Assembly (NCBI GenBank): GCA_028819675.1
Contig: JAPPKT010000457.1
Location: 1 to 6,206 of the forward strand
Source of the DNA: Caldilineaceae bacterium
GTDB taxonomy: Bacteria > Chloroflexota > Anaerolineae > Caldilineales > Caldilineaceae
Reading direction: 5' to 3'
DNA length: 6,206 nt
Part shown: positions 1 through 5,370 of the stretch, piece after piece
How positions within the stretch are numbered: position 1 is the stretch's first letter
Layout of the letters: each line of letters starts with the position of its first letter
Program-made: the position numbers and the translations under genes
Notes under the pieces: model-generated
What the model saw: only the letters and a program-made list of their open reading frames with translations
Database searches by the model: none
What the model was told of the DNA's origin: nothing

Positions 1-46
1 GGGGGGGGGGGGCGCGGGCCGCCGCCGCGCGCCCCCCCCCCCCCCC
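1..46. other. Poly-G/poly-C low-complexity block, probable contig-end artefact
   Basis: Twelve G residues (1-12) are followed by a short stretch made only of G and C and then fifteen C residues (32-46). The G-run could pair with the C-run as a hairpin. Nothing like it occurs elsewhere in the window and it sits exactly at the edge. This is more consistent with a sequencing or assembly artefact at a contig end than with genuine biology. Base calls here should not be trusted. Confidence 0.7.
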
Positions 47-84
47 AACACGGGTGGGCCTAATCGCCCCGACCGCCCAAAAGC

Positions 85-117
85 GAAGAGAGAGGGGAGA
101 GGAGTGAGGAGGGAGTG
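85..117 (+). repeat. Purine-rich dispersed repeat, copy 1
   Basis: This almost pure G/A stretch shares a 16-nt exact match, GGAGAGGAGTGAGGAG (96-111), with 1169-1184 on the far side of the dioxygenase gene. The flanking sequence is also similar (gaagag followed by alternating g/a). The two copies are in the same orientation and bracket the gene. Copy 2 lies inside a terminator-like inverted repeat. Copy 1 has no evident pyrimidine partner nearby. Purine-rich composition raises the chance of coincidental similarity, but the identical GAGTGAGGAG core makes a shared origin plausible. Confidence 0.5.
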
Positions 118-132
118 ACACCGTATGGTCTG

Positions 133-179
133 CCTGCGAAAAGAGCGGGTACTGAACGTAGCTTGGTTGCTTTCGCAGG
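133..179. repeat. 9-bp inverted repeat in the dioxygenase leader
   Basis: CCTGCGAAA (133-141) and TTTCGCAGG (171-179) are exact reverse complements separated by 29 nt. With a small bulge the stem can extend inward by a further GC/GC pair (145-146 with 169-170). It could be a two-site operator or a hairpin. There is no following T-run, so it is not a typical intrinsic terminator. It may lie upstream of the transcript start, in which case a DNA-level role is more likely. Function unknown. Confidence 0.4.
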
Positions 180-193
180 TATACGTATGATCG

Positions 194-207
194 TCCCAAT
201 ATTGGGA
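194..207. promoter_or_regulatory. 14-bp perfect palindrome, candidate operator
   Basis: TCCCAATATTGGGA is a perfect dyad about 100 nt upstream of the dioxygenase start codon and about 44 nt upstream of the proposed extended -10. Its size and symmetry suit a dimeric regulator. The half-site ATATTGGG (199-206) recurs at 2649-2656 in the promoter of the AraC-type regulator in this window, which hints at a shared binding protein. No direct evidence of binding can be seen. Confidence 0.35.
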
Positions 208-250
208 TGCACCGCCCGTGTACGAGGAGGGTCGCAAGAGAGCAGTTTCA

Positions 251-259
251 TGCTACACT
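251..259 (+). promoter_or_regulatory. Possible extended -10 promoter of the dioxygenase gene
   Basis: TGCTACACT matches the extended -10 pattern TGnTATAAT with mismatches at two positions. It differs by one base from the TGCTATACT element before the regulator gene at 2635-2643. No good -35 hexamer is seen at 16-18 nt upstream. The predicted transcript start is near 266, giving a leader of about 40 nt that includes the ribosome-binding site. Confidence 0.3.
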
Positions 260-292
260 AACTGCATTGTGTGGGCATATGACTCAAATTAA

Positions 293-299
293 GGGGAGG
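293..299 (+). promoter_or_regulatory. Ribosome-binding site fixing the dioxygenase start
   Basis: GGGGAGG lies 9 nt before the ATG at 309. It decides the start: the in-frame ATGs at 207 and 279 have no comparable site, and the residues they would add do not resemble the family. Confidence 0.75.
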
Positions 300-308
300 A
301 GAGAACCA

Positions 309-1151
309 ATGTCTGACCTGAGCGCGGCATCGCTTGAGCACCGTTTGACGGAGGAGGAACGACAGACATTCAACGAGACCGGTATTATCTACGTGAGGAA
401 TGCTCTTTCGGCGGAGCAGGTGGAACATGGTGTCGAATTGACGGAACGGATCCACAAGGCGAAGTTGGCGGAGGGGCACGACCCGCGCATTGCGTTGTTC
501 TATCCCAATTTTATTCCTGATGATCCGTATTTCATCGATCTGGTCGATTACGAGCGGGTTCTGCCCAAAGTTTGGGGGATCCTGGGCTGGAATATCTTTC
601 TATATCACGCGCATCTGATTGTGACGCCACCCAACGGTGAGGAGCCGAATGACAAGACATTCAGCTGGCACCAGGACAGCGGCCGCGTCAACGTTGAGAT
701 GGAGAGCCATCCGCGGCCGCGGCTGTCGCTGAAGGTGGCGTATTTTCTGTCGGATACGAGCGAGCCGGGGCGGGGCAACTTCTGGGTGGTGCCGCGGAGC
801 CACGTGCGGGATACGATCGACAGGCCGGAGAGCGGTACCGGCCAGCCTGAGGGGGCGATGCCGGTGCTGGCCAAGCCGGGGGACGCGGTGTTCTTTGACC
901 GGCGGCTGTGGCATACGGCCAGTCCGAACTGGTCTGACATCACGCGGCGGGTTTTGTTTTACGGCTACGGCTATCGCTGGCTGCGGACGAAGGACGACAT
1001 GACGGTCGACCACCTGTGGGATAGCGTCAGCCCGATCCGCCGGCAGTTGCTGGGGTGGAGCGTGAATGCGAACGGGCGGTTTTCGCCGACGGATGAGGAC
1101 GTGCCGCTGCGTATGTGGCTGAAGAAGCACAGCCCAGCAGAGGCGGGGTGA
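309..1151 (+). CDS. Phytanoyl-CoA dioxygenase (PhyH) family Fe(II)/2-oxoglutarate oxygenase
   Basis: A 280-residue protein, a normal length for bacterial PhyH-family enzymes. These cytosolic enzymes couple decarboxylation of 2-oxoglutarate to hydroxylation of an organic substrate. The double-stranded beta-helix core spans roughly residues 95-225. The facial triad is visible as H121 and D123 (in SWHQDSG) and H202 (in RLWHTASPN). R213 lies 11 residues after H202, the spacing of the 2-oxoglutarate-binding Arg in human PhyH. The segment GNFWVVPRSH (156-165) is the usual conserved turn before the distal His. With all ligands present the enzyme should be active. The substrate cannot be read: many bacterial relatives act on small molecules other than phytanoyl-CoA. 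The gene stands alone on its strand and converges on the regulator gene, with a hairpin-forming spacer between them. Confidence 0.9.
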   Translation: MSDLSAASLEHRLTEEERQTFNETGIIYVRNALSAEQVEHGVELTERIHKAKLAEGHDPRIALFYPNFIPDDPYFIDLVDYERVLPKVWGILGWNIFLYHAHLIVTPPNGEEPNDKTFSWHQDSGRVNVEMESHPRPRLSLKVAYFLSDTSEPGRGNFWVVPRSHVRDTIDRPESGTGQPEGAMPVLAKPGDAVFFDRRLWHTASPNWSDITRRVLFYGYGYRWLRTKDDMTVDHLWDSVSPIRRQLLGWSVNANGRFSPTDEDVPLRMWLKKHSPAEAG

Positions 1152-1152
1152 A

Positions 1153-1227
1153 CTGAAGAGGAGAGAGCGGAGAGGAGTGAGGAGAGAGTAGCGTTCTCTC
1201 ACACATCGACTCCTCTATCCGCTTCAG
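1153..1227. terminator. Putative bidirectional terminator (imperfect inverted repeat)
   Basis: The inverted repeat fills the whole gap between the two converging stop codons. CTGAAG (1153-1158) pairs with CTTCAG (1222-1227). CGG (1168-1170) pairs with CCG (1219-1221). AGAGGAGT (1171-1178) pairs with ACTCCTCT (1209-1216). An inner GAGAGAG (1182-1188) pairs with TTCTCTC (1194-1200), with one G-U pair and a 5-nt loop. A 9-nt bulge on the left arm interrupts the stem. There is no long T-run on either side, so it is not a textbook intrinsic terminator, but position and symmetry fit termination or transcript-end protection for both genes. Confidence 0.5.
1154..1188 (+). repeat. Purine-rich dispersed repeat, copy 2
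   Basis: This G/A-rich stretch carries the same 16-nt core (1169-1184) as 96-111. Unlike copy 1 it is followed by a pyrimidine-rich partner and forms the left arm of the inverted repeat between the converging genes. Confidence 0.5.
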
Positions 1228-2628
1228 CTACTTATAGGGCCAAGCGATTTCGAGGAAGGGCTGGTCCATGCCCGCTTCTTTGTCCATAGGCCTGGTTGCG
1301 TAGACTTCGCGGGGGGAGCCGGCGATTTTGTGGCCGTTCTCTTCGATCCAGTTGTAGACGGCGTCGTAGTAGCCCAGTATCTCCGGGAAGTGGGCCTGAC
1401 GCAGGGTTAACGAAGTGTAAGCGATGGAGCCGCCGGGCAGGGTCCCGCTCTGGATGCTGCCGCTGACAGTGGGCACGGTCTTGACGGGGATGCCGACTTC
1501 GACGGGCCCGTTTTTGTCCTTGTTGACTTCGCCGTGGTAGATGGCGACGGGCTTGCCGTCCTGTTCAACGCCCGCTTCGGCAATCAAGGCCGCGATCTGC
1601 TCATAGGATTCGCGCAGGTGGACGTGGAGTTCGTCGATATTGACATGGCGGGTGATGCTGAGCATGTGGCGGTCCGGTTGTTCCAATGTACTGACTGTGG
1701 GGGACATAAGTGTCTCCTTTTTTTGTAGCTCGTATAGTGAGCCGTTGATGGGTACGTAGAAGGCAACTGTCTGGTCCTGGCGGCGGCGAAGGGCGGGAAG
1801 GGCGGTGCTTTCTGCATAGGGCGGCGCGTCGCGCAGGCTGATTTCGGTTTGCGGCAGCCAGCGTTTGTAGATGGCCTGCCACATGGCATCGCGGCGACTA
1901 CCGTGGTGGTGAAAGACAGCATAGACTCCGCCTGCAAGTTGACGGACGTCTACGGGTCCGCGCGGCTGGATGGAAGCGTTCTTTTCGAGAAGGATGCCGG
2001 CATCTACCCGCATCTTTTCACTTGCGGTGATGTCCTCGTTGGGAAGGTCGCGGCAGACCTGTACGTAGGAGGGTGGTTCGAAGGGGTCGATGTCGGAGGT
2101 ATCGTTTCCGGCCATGCGTGTGTGTTGTTTAAGCGTGGTCCAGACGGTTTCGCTGTCCGCTTCTGCGCCGACGCAGGGAATGTAGACCAGTTCGTGATCG
2201 GGTCGTTGGCGGATCTCAGGCTGCAGGAGAAGCGGTTCCCAGTTGTTTGCATAGAGTGTGGGCCGCCGGAGGCGGCGGAAGGTGCGGGGGCTGATCCGGA
2301 AGTGTTTCTTGAAGGCGCGGCCAAATGCGGCGGGCGTTTCGTAACCGGCTTCGAGGGCGATCTGCGTCACCTGGTCGCTGCTGAGGATGAGGCGGCGGGC
2401 TGCCCAGTCGAGGCGGATGCGGCGCACGTAGTCGCTGGTTGTTTCGCGCAGGTATGCTGCAAAAATGCGGTGGAAGTAGTAGGGTGAGAAGCCGGCTACG
2501 GCAGCCAGCGTCTCGACGGTCATGGGCGCGTCGATGTTCTCCTGGATATGGAGGAGGACGGCGTTGAGGCGCTCGCGATGGTGGAGGATTGTGTCTTCAC
2601 GCGTCTGTACTGCGTTCTGGATCGTCAT
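1228..2628 (-). CDS. AraC-family regulator with two tandem GyrI-like ligand-binding domains
   Basis: A 466-residue predicted cytosolic transcription regulator. Residues about 20-120 are an AraC/XylS DNA-binding domain with two helix-turn-helix units: VETLAAVAGFSPYYFHRIF (38-56) and QIALEAGYETPAAFGRAFKK (89-108). Residues about 140-294 form a first GyrI-like (AraC effector-binding) domain ending in the typical strand AFYVPI. Residues about 312-466 form a second complete GyrI-like domain with IYHGEVNKDKNGPVEVGIPV (363-382) and the closing FLEIAWPYK. Most relatives have only one such domain (about 280-300 residues). Here a 13-residue linker joins an apparently complete regulator to an extra domain that has its own ATG and ribosome-binding site at the junction. 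GyrI-like domains bind hydrophobic or cationic small molecules, and some members are hydrolases. The ligand here is unknown. The gene is divergent from the enolase-family gene, a usual place for a target, and convergent with the dioxygenase. The ATG at 2628 has no Shine-Dalgarno sequence, which suggests a leaderless transcript. Confidence 0.88.
   Translation of the reverse strand: MTIQNAVQTREDTILHHRERLNAVLLHIQENIDAPMTVETLAAVAGFSPYYFHRIFAAYLRETTSDYVRRIRLDWAARRLILSSDQVTQIALEAGYETPAAFGRAFKKHFRISPRTFRRLRRPTLYANNWEPLLLQPEIRQRPDHELVYIPCVGAEADSETVWTTLKQHTRMAGNDTSDIDPFEPPSYVQVCRDLPNEDITASEKMRVDAGILLEKNASIQPRGPVDVRQLAGGVYAVFHHHGSRRDAMWQAIYKRWLPQTEISLRDAPPYAESTALPALRRRQDQTVAFYVPINGSLYELQKKETLMSPTVSTLEQPDRHMLSITRHVNIDELHVHLRESYEQIAALIAEAGVEQDGKPVAIYHGEVNKDKNGPVEVGIPVKTVPTVSGSIQSGTLPGGSIAYTSLTLRQAHFPEILGYYDAVYNWIEENGHKIAGSPREVYATRPMDKEAGMDQPFLEIAWPYK
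1705..1724 (-). promoter_or_regulatory. Internal ribosome-binding site, A7 run and ATG inside the regulator gene
   Basis: On the minus strand a run of seven A (1724-1718) leads into AAAGGAG (1720-1714), six bases, and then an in-frame ATG (1707-1705) encoding M308. This is the best Shine-Dalgarno signal on that strand of the gene, and it falls exactly between the two GyrI-like domains. Initiation here would give a 159-residue stand-alone GyrI-like protein (1707 down to 1228). The A7 run is also a plausible slippage site and a plausible site of sequencing error. Either one gene makes two products, or two genes have been fused by loss of the upstream stop. Confidence 0.6.
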
Positions 2629-2634
2629 GCGGCC

Positions 2635-2643
2635 AGTATAGCA
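2635..2643 (-). promoter_or_regulatory. Extended -10 promoter of the AraC-type regulator, likely leaderless
   Basis: On the minus strand TGCTATACT (2643 to 2635) matches the extended -10 consensus TGnTATAAT with one mismatch. The -10 ends 6 nt before the ATG at 2628. With the usual distance to the start site, transcription would begin at or next to the A of the ATG. No Shine-Dalgarno sequence lies between, so translation would start on a leaderless mRNA. The -35 region is weak. The shared 8-mer CCCAATAT (2656 to 2649) lies just upstream and could be an autoregulatory site. Confidence 0.5.
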
Positions 2644-2749
2644 GAATGATATTGGGCAAACTATCCCGTTCTTGCTGTTTGTGCATACTGGTTGTTCATT
2701 TGGATTCGATCTCGCTGCCGTTGGTCTGACCTTTTGTTGTCAAGCAACC

Positions 2750-2781
2750 ACCAGGGCACCCACAAGGGGTGCCCCTACGGG
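2750..2781 (+). repeat. Hairpin repeat, copy 1 of 2
   Basis: A 32-nt unit identical to 2813-2844. It contains an 8-bp stem, GGGCACCC (2754-2761) with GGGTGCCC (2767-2774), around the 5-nt loop acaag, followed by the tail CCTACGGG. I recognise this kind of unit as an intergenic palindromic repeat seen in Chloroflexota and some other environmental bacteria. When translated it gives the tell-tale peptide QGTHKGCPYG, often annotated by mistake in small ORFs. It lies between divergent genes. It may be a non-autonomous mobile element or a transcript-structure element. Confidence 0.8.
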
Positions 2782-2812
2782 CCTGTGTATGCAGTCCAGC
2801 TTGGGCACGAGG

Positions 2813-2844
2813 ACCAGGGCACCCACAAGGGGTGCCCCTACGGG
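2813..2844 (+). repeat. Hairpin repeat, copy 2 of 2
   Basis: Identical over 32 nt to 2750-2781 and in the same orientation, with a period of 63 nt. The stem is GGGCACCC (2817-2824) with GGGTGCCC (2830-2837). The 31 nt between the copies are unrelated to the unit. The copies end 77 nt before the enolase-family start codon, so they may form hairpins in its 5' leader if transcription starts upstream. I see no convincing promoter for that gene in 2845-2905. Confidence 0.8.
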
Positions 2845-2905
2845 TTGAAGTGCCAACGAAACCTAGTCACCAAGCGCACAGGCCGTTTTGGGCTACGCGT
2901 AAATT

Positions 2906-2913
2906 AGAGGAGG
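2906..2913 (+). promoter_or_regulatory. Ribosome-binding site fixing the enolase-family start
   Basis: AGAGGAGG lies 8 nt before the ATG at 2922. It rules out the longer in-frame start at 2769, which would translate one of the hairpin repeats into protein. Confidence 0.8.
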
Positions 2914-2921
2914 ACGCTTCG

Positions 2922-4085
2922 ATGAAGATTACGGAAGTTACGCCGATTGTCATGGACGCCGGGTGGCGCAGTTGGATCCTGGTGAAGGTTGAGACGGACG
3001 AGGGCATCACGGGGTGGGGGGAGTGCAGCGACCAGGCGGTGAACGGGGTGGCGGGCGCTGTGCGAGACCTGACGCCGGTGGTGATGGGGCGGGATCCGAG
3101 AGCGTTTGAGCAGCGCTGGTGGGATATGTACCGGGCGTTTCAGTCGAGTCCGGGCGGCATCGGCGCGAAGGCGATTGCGGGTATTGAACTGGCGCTGGTG
3201 GAGATCGCGGCGCGGGCGCGGGACTGCTCGGTTGTCGAGCTTTTCGGCGGCCCGACGCGGGAGAGCGTGCGGGTGTACTGGTCGCATTGCGGGACGAGCC
3301 GGATTCGCGTGCATGAGCTGATGGGCACGCCGCCGCTGCGTTCGATGGAGGATGTGGCTGCGCTGGGACGGGAGGTCGTCTCGAAGGGATTCACGGCGCT
3401 GAAGACGAACATTCTTTTCCCCGGCGATCCGGGACACGTCTACTTTCCGGGACGGAATCCGGGCGGCGCCACCGATCAGGTTGCGTCGAACGAGTTGATC
3501 GATCACATCGTTACGCAGATGGGCACGTTCCGGGACGCGGTGGGGCCGCATTTCGATCTGTTATTGGACTTGAACTTCAACTTCAAGCCGGAAAGCTGTC
3601 TGGAGATCGCGCGGGCGCTGGAATCGTTGCGTCTGATGTGGCTGGAGATCGATCTGTATGAGCCGGAGGCGCTGGCGGAGGTGCGGCGCAAGACGAGCAC
3701 GCGTATCTGCACGGGCGAGACGCTTTACTATGAGCGCCAGTATCTGCCCTATCTGCAGGCGCGGGCTTCGGACTATCTGATGATAGACGTGCCCTGGAAC
3801 GGCTTTGCGCCCTCGAAGCGGGTAGGAGAATTGGCGCAGACATTCCAGACGAACATTGCGCCGCACAATTACTACAGTCATCTGTCCTCGTTCATCAGCG
3901 CGAGCCTGTGCGCGGTGTTGCCGAACGTGAAGATCATGGAGATCGACATTGACGACGTGCCGTGGAAGGACGAGATGGTGTCGAACGTGCCGGAGATCAT
4001 TGACGGGCAGATGACCACACCGTCCGGCCCGGGCTGGGGCGTGGAAATTGTGGAAGATGTGCTGCACGCGCATCCGGTTGTGTAG
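2922..4085 (+). CDS. Enolase-superfamily protein, mandelate racemase/muconate lactonizing enzyme-like
   Basis: A 387-residue cytosolic enzyme of normal family length. Residues 1-115 form the capping domain and about 125-370 the (beta/alpha)7-beta barrel. Members abstract a proton next to a carboxylate using Mg2+, and many are sugar-acid dehydratases or racemases. The metal ligands are visible as D216 (LLLDLNFNF), E242 (MWLEIDLYEP) and E266 (CTGETLYY). D289 and H315 (IAPHNYYSH) are spaced like the mandelate racemase Asp-His dyad. K161 (ALKTN) matches the first Lys of the KxK motif. The second Lys, the other catalytic base in mandelate racemase, is Asn163. N218 sits in the DxN position. The dyad may therefore do one-base chemistry, as expected for a dehydratase. 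Residues 166-191 form an extra Gly/Pro-rich loop after K161. Substrate cannot be assigned. The gene is divergent from the AraC-type regulator and converges, with a 17-nt gap, on the lipoprotein gene. Confidence 0.88.
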   Translation: MKITEVTPIVMDAGWRSWILVKVETDEGITGWGECSDQAVNGVAGAVRDLTPVVMGRDPRAFEQRWWDMYRAFQSSPGGIGAKAIAGIELALVEIAARARDCSVVELFGGPTRESVRVYWSHCGTSRIRVHELMGTPPLRSMEDVAALGREVVSKGFTALKTNILFPGDPGHVYFPGRNPGGATDQVASNELIDHIVTQMGTFRDAVGPHFDLLLDLNFNFKPESCLEIARALESLRLMWLEIDLYEPEALAEVRRKTSTRICTGETLYYERQYLPYLQARASDYLMIDVPWNGFAPSKRVGELAQTFQTNIAPHNYYSHLSSFISASLCAVLPNVKIMEIDIDDVPWKDEMVSNVPEIIDGQMTTPSGPGWGVEIVEDVLHAHPVV

Positions 4086-4102
4086 GGGCTGGCTTTTGAG
4101 CG

Positions 4103-5368
4103 CTAATTGGCGTCTGGCAAGGTGATGCGAATGACTTCTCCGACTATGCGAGTTGGCCCGTCGGGGCCGGGGATGGGGCGGTTGGGTGTGCCCTGGCCGG
4201 TGGAGACGTAGAGTGATCCGTCGGGCGCGAGGGTGATATTGGTTGGCATGTCGAGGGCGTCGGCGAGAACGGTCGCATTGACGTCTGCCTGGTGGGGCGG
4301 TGCACCGGCTGCGGCGGGCGGTGGGTAGACAGTGACGCGTCCGCTGTAGCGCAGGTAGCCGCCGTGGAGGGGCGTCTGGTCCGGGTCAAAGAGGTCGTAA
4401 GAGGGTTCAATCAGGTCGGCGTGCCCGCTACACATTTCGACGACATAGATATTGCCTTCAGAATCGACGGCCACATCGATGGCGGTTGTAAGGCCAAGTA
4501 CGGCGTCGGTAATGGCGCCGGTGTCGGGGTCCACGCGCACGACGGCGCTGTCGCCGGTGATGACGGGGAGCTTTTCGCCTTCGATAACGAGGGCGCCAGA
4601 GAAGAGAGCGACCAGAAGGTCGCCGTTACGGGGGTCCACGGCGACGCCGGCGGGGACAGATTGCTGGCCGCTGGCGAGCGCGCCGAACTGTGTGATCTTG
4701 CGGTGTTCGGCGTCGGCGATGGTGACGACTGAGAGTGCATTGGCGGTGCTTTCGGCCAGGTAGATCTGGGCGTGATCGCGGGAGAAGGCGAGGCCGTTCA
4801 TGTTGCCGCGGGCGGAGAGATTGCGTCCTATGCGCTTGTAGGGGCTGATCTCGTAGAGGCCGATGCGGTCGTGGCCGCCGTCAACGCTGAGGTAGAGGTG
4901 GCCATCGGAGTGGCGCAGCAGGTCGCCCGGACCGCTGACCTCGTCGCGCCAGGTCGAGTATTCCTGGAGCGCGTTGTAGGTGGGAAGGTGACGAAACCAG
5001 ATGGTGAGTTCGCCTTCATCTTCGAAGTCACCATCACGGTTGTTGTCCTGGAAGTGCGAGAGTCTTCCGGTCCATTCCTGGGGATCGACGGCATTGTAAC
5101 CGGTTCCGGCCTCAGCAACCATGAGTGAACCATCGGGAAGAACAGCGACGCCGCGGGGATTGGACAGCCCGGTCAGGACGGTCTCGACGATTGGCCCCTG
5201 GGGCACGGTGGGGCCGTTGTTACCGCCTTCATTCTGGGAATCGCGACCGCCGAAGCCAGGAAGGCGGGGCGCATTGCAGGCGGCAGAGAGAATTACGGCG
5301 GTGAGGAGTGCGGCGAGAAGTGCCCTGGCGGCAGGGGCAGATGCGATAAAACAACGCTGTTCCAGCAT
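4103..5368 (-). CDS. Beta-propeller (NHL/ScyD-ScyE-like) lipoprotein
   Basis: A 421-residue predicted exported protein using the ATG at 5368. A TTG at 5380 would add four residues. Residues 1-31 look like a lipoprotein signal: arginines at 5 and 15, a hydrophobic run (ALLAALLTAVILSAAC) and Cys31. The -3 residue is Ser, so the lipobox is imperfect. A Gly/Asn-rich linker follows to about residue 58. The rest is a six-blade-like propeller with recurring x-G-V-A-V-x-PDG-S-L-x-V-A units near 68-88, 146-165, 190-207, 239-257, 296-312 and 374-391. DNNRDGDFEDEGE (108-120) resembles an EF-hand calcium loop. The fold resembles the ScyD/ScyE and NHL families, usually of unknown function or linked to binding and sugar or quinone enzymes. 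No catalytic residues stand out. The ATG follows the stop of the ABC ATPase by 2 nt, with only a weak Shine-Dalgarno sequence, so translation is probably coupled to it. Confidence 0.8.
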   Translation of the reverse strand: MLEQRCFIASAPAARALLAALLTAVILSAACNAPRLPGFGGRDSQNEGGNNGPTVPQGPIVETVLTGLSNPRGVAVLPDGSLMVAEAGTGYNAVDPQEWTGRLSHFQDNNRDGDFEDEGELTIWFRHLPTYNALQEYSTWRDEVSGPGDLLRHSDGHLYLSVDGGHDRIGLYEISPYKRIGRNLSARGNMNGLAFSRDHAQIYLAESTANALSVVTIADAEHRKITQFGALASGQQSVPAGVAVDPRNGDLLVALFSGALVIEGEKLPVITGDSAVVRVDPDTGAITDAVLGLTTAIDVAVDSEGNIYVVEMCSGHADLIEPSYDLFDPDQTPLHGGYLRYSGRVTVYPPPAAAGAPPHQADVNATVLADALDMPTNITLAPDGSLYVSTGQGTPNRPIPGPDGPTRIVGEVIRITLPDAN

Positions 5369-5370
5369 AC

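Larger units (their letters stand above)
47..308. other. Non-coding leader upstream of the dioxygenase gene
   Basis: No supportable gene lies here. A minus-strand frame at 60-251 and an in-frame upstream ATG at 207 exist, but neither has a ribosome-binding site or recognisable protein content. The stretch holds, in order, a purine-rich repeat (85-117), an inverted repeat (133-179), a 14-bp palindrome (194-207), a possible extended -10 promoter (251-259) and the ribosome-binding site of the next gene (293-299). It probably carries the promoter and control sites of the dioxygenase gene. Confidence 0.6.

Noticed and set aside
1..46. Telomere-like or origin-like hairpin
   Set aside because: Pure homopolymer G and C runs at the very edge are better explained by a sequencing or assembly artefact.
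207..308. N-terminal extension of the dioxygenase from an upstream ATG
   Set aside because: No ribosome-binding site at 207, the extension overlaps the palindrome and promoter-like element, and GGGGAGG precedes the ATG at 309.
600..1202. 200-residue minus-strand ORF opposite the dioxygenase
   Set aside because: Arg/Pro/His-rich composition typical of an antisense frame, and it overlaps the catalytic core of a convincing gene.
1849..2487. 212-residue plus-strand ORF opposite the AraC gene
   Set aside because: It lies wholly antisense to the DNA-binding and first sensor domains. Its Gly/Val/Ala-rich product looks like the mirror of GC-rich codons and matches no family I know.
2750..2844. CRISPR array
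   Set aside because: Only two repeats, each a self-contained hairpin with a palindromic stem, one unrelated gap and no cas genes. It fits a dispersed intergenic repeat better.
2692..2907. 71-residue plus-strand ORF between the divergent genes
   Set aside because: Its middle is two translated copies of the hairpin repeat (QGTHKGCPYG twice, because the 63-nt period keeps frame), it has no ribosome-binding site, and it ends inside the next gene's Shine-Dalgarno sequence.
2769..2921. N-terminal extension of the enolase-family protein from an upstream ATG
   Set aside because: The extra 51 residues translate repeat DNA, while a strong AGAGGAGG precedes the ATG at 2922 where the family's usual N-terminus begins.
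3561..4073. 170-residue minus-strand ORF opposite the enolase-family gene
   Set aside because: Arg/His/Val-rich antisense shadow with no ribosome-binding site or recognisable domain.
4086..4102. Terminator between the converging enolase-family and lipoprotein genes
   Set aside because: The 17-nt gap holds only a short T-run (cttttg) and no stem. Any terminator must lie within the opposing coding sequence.
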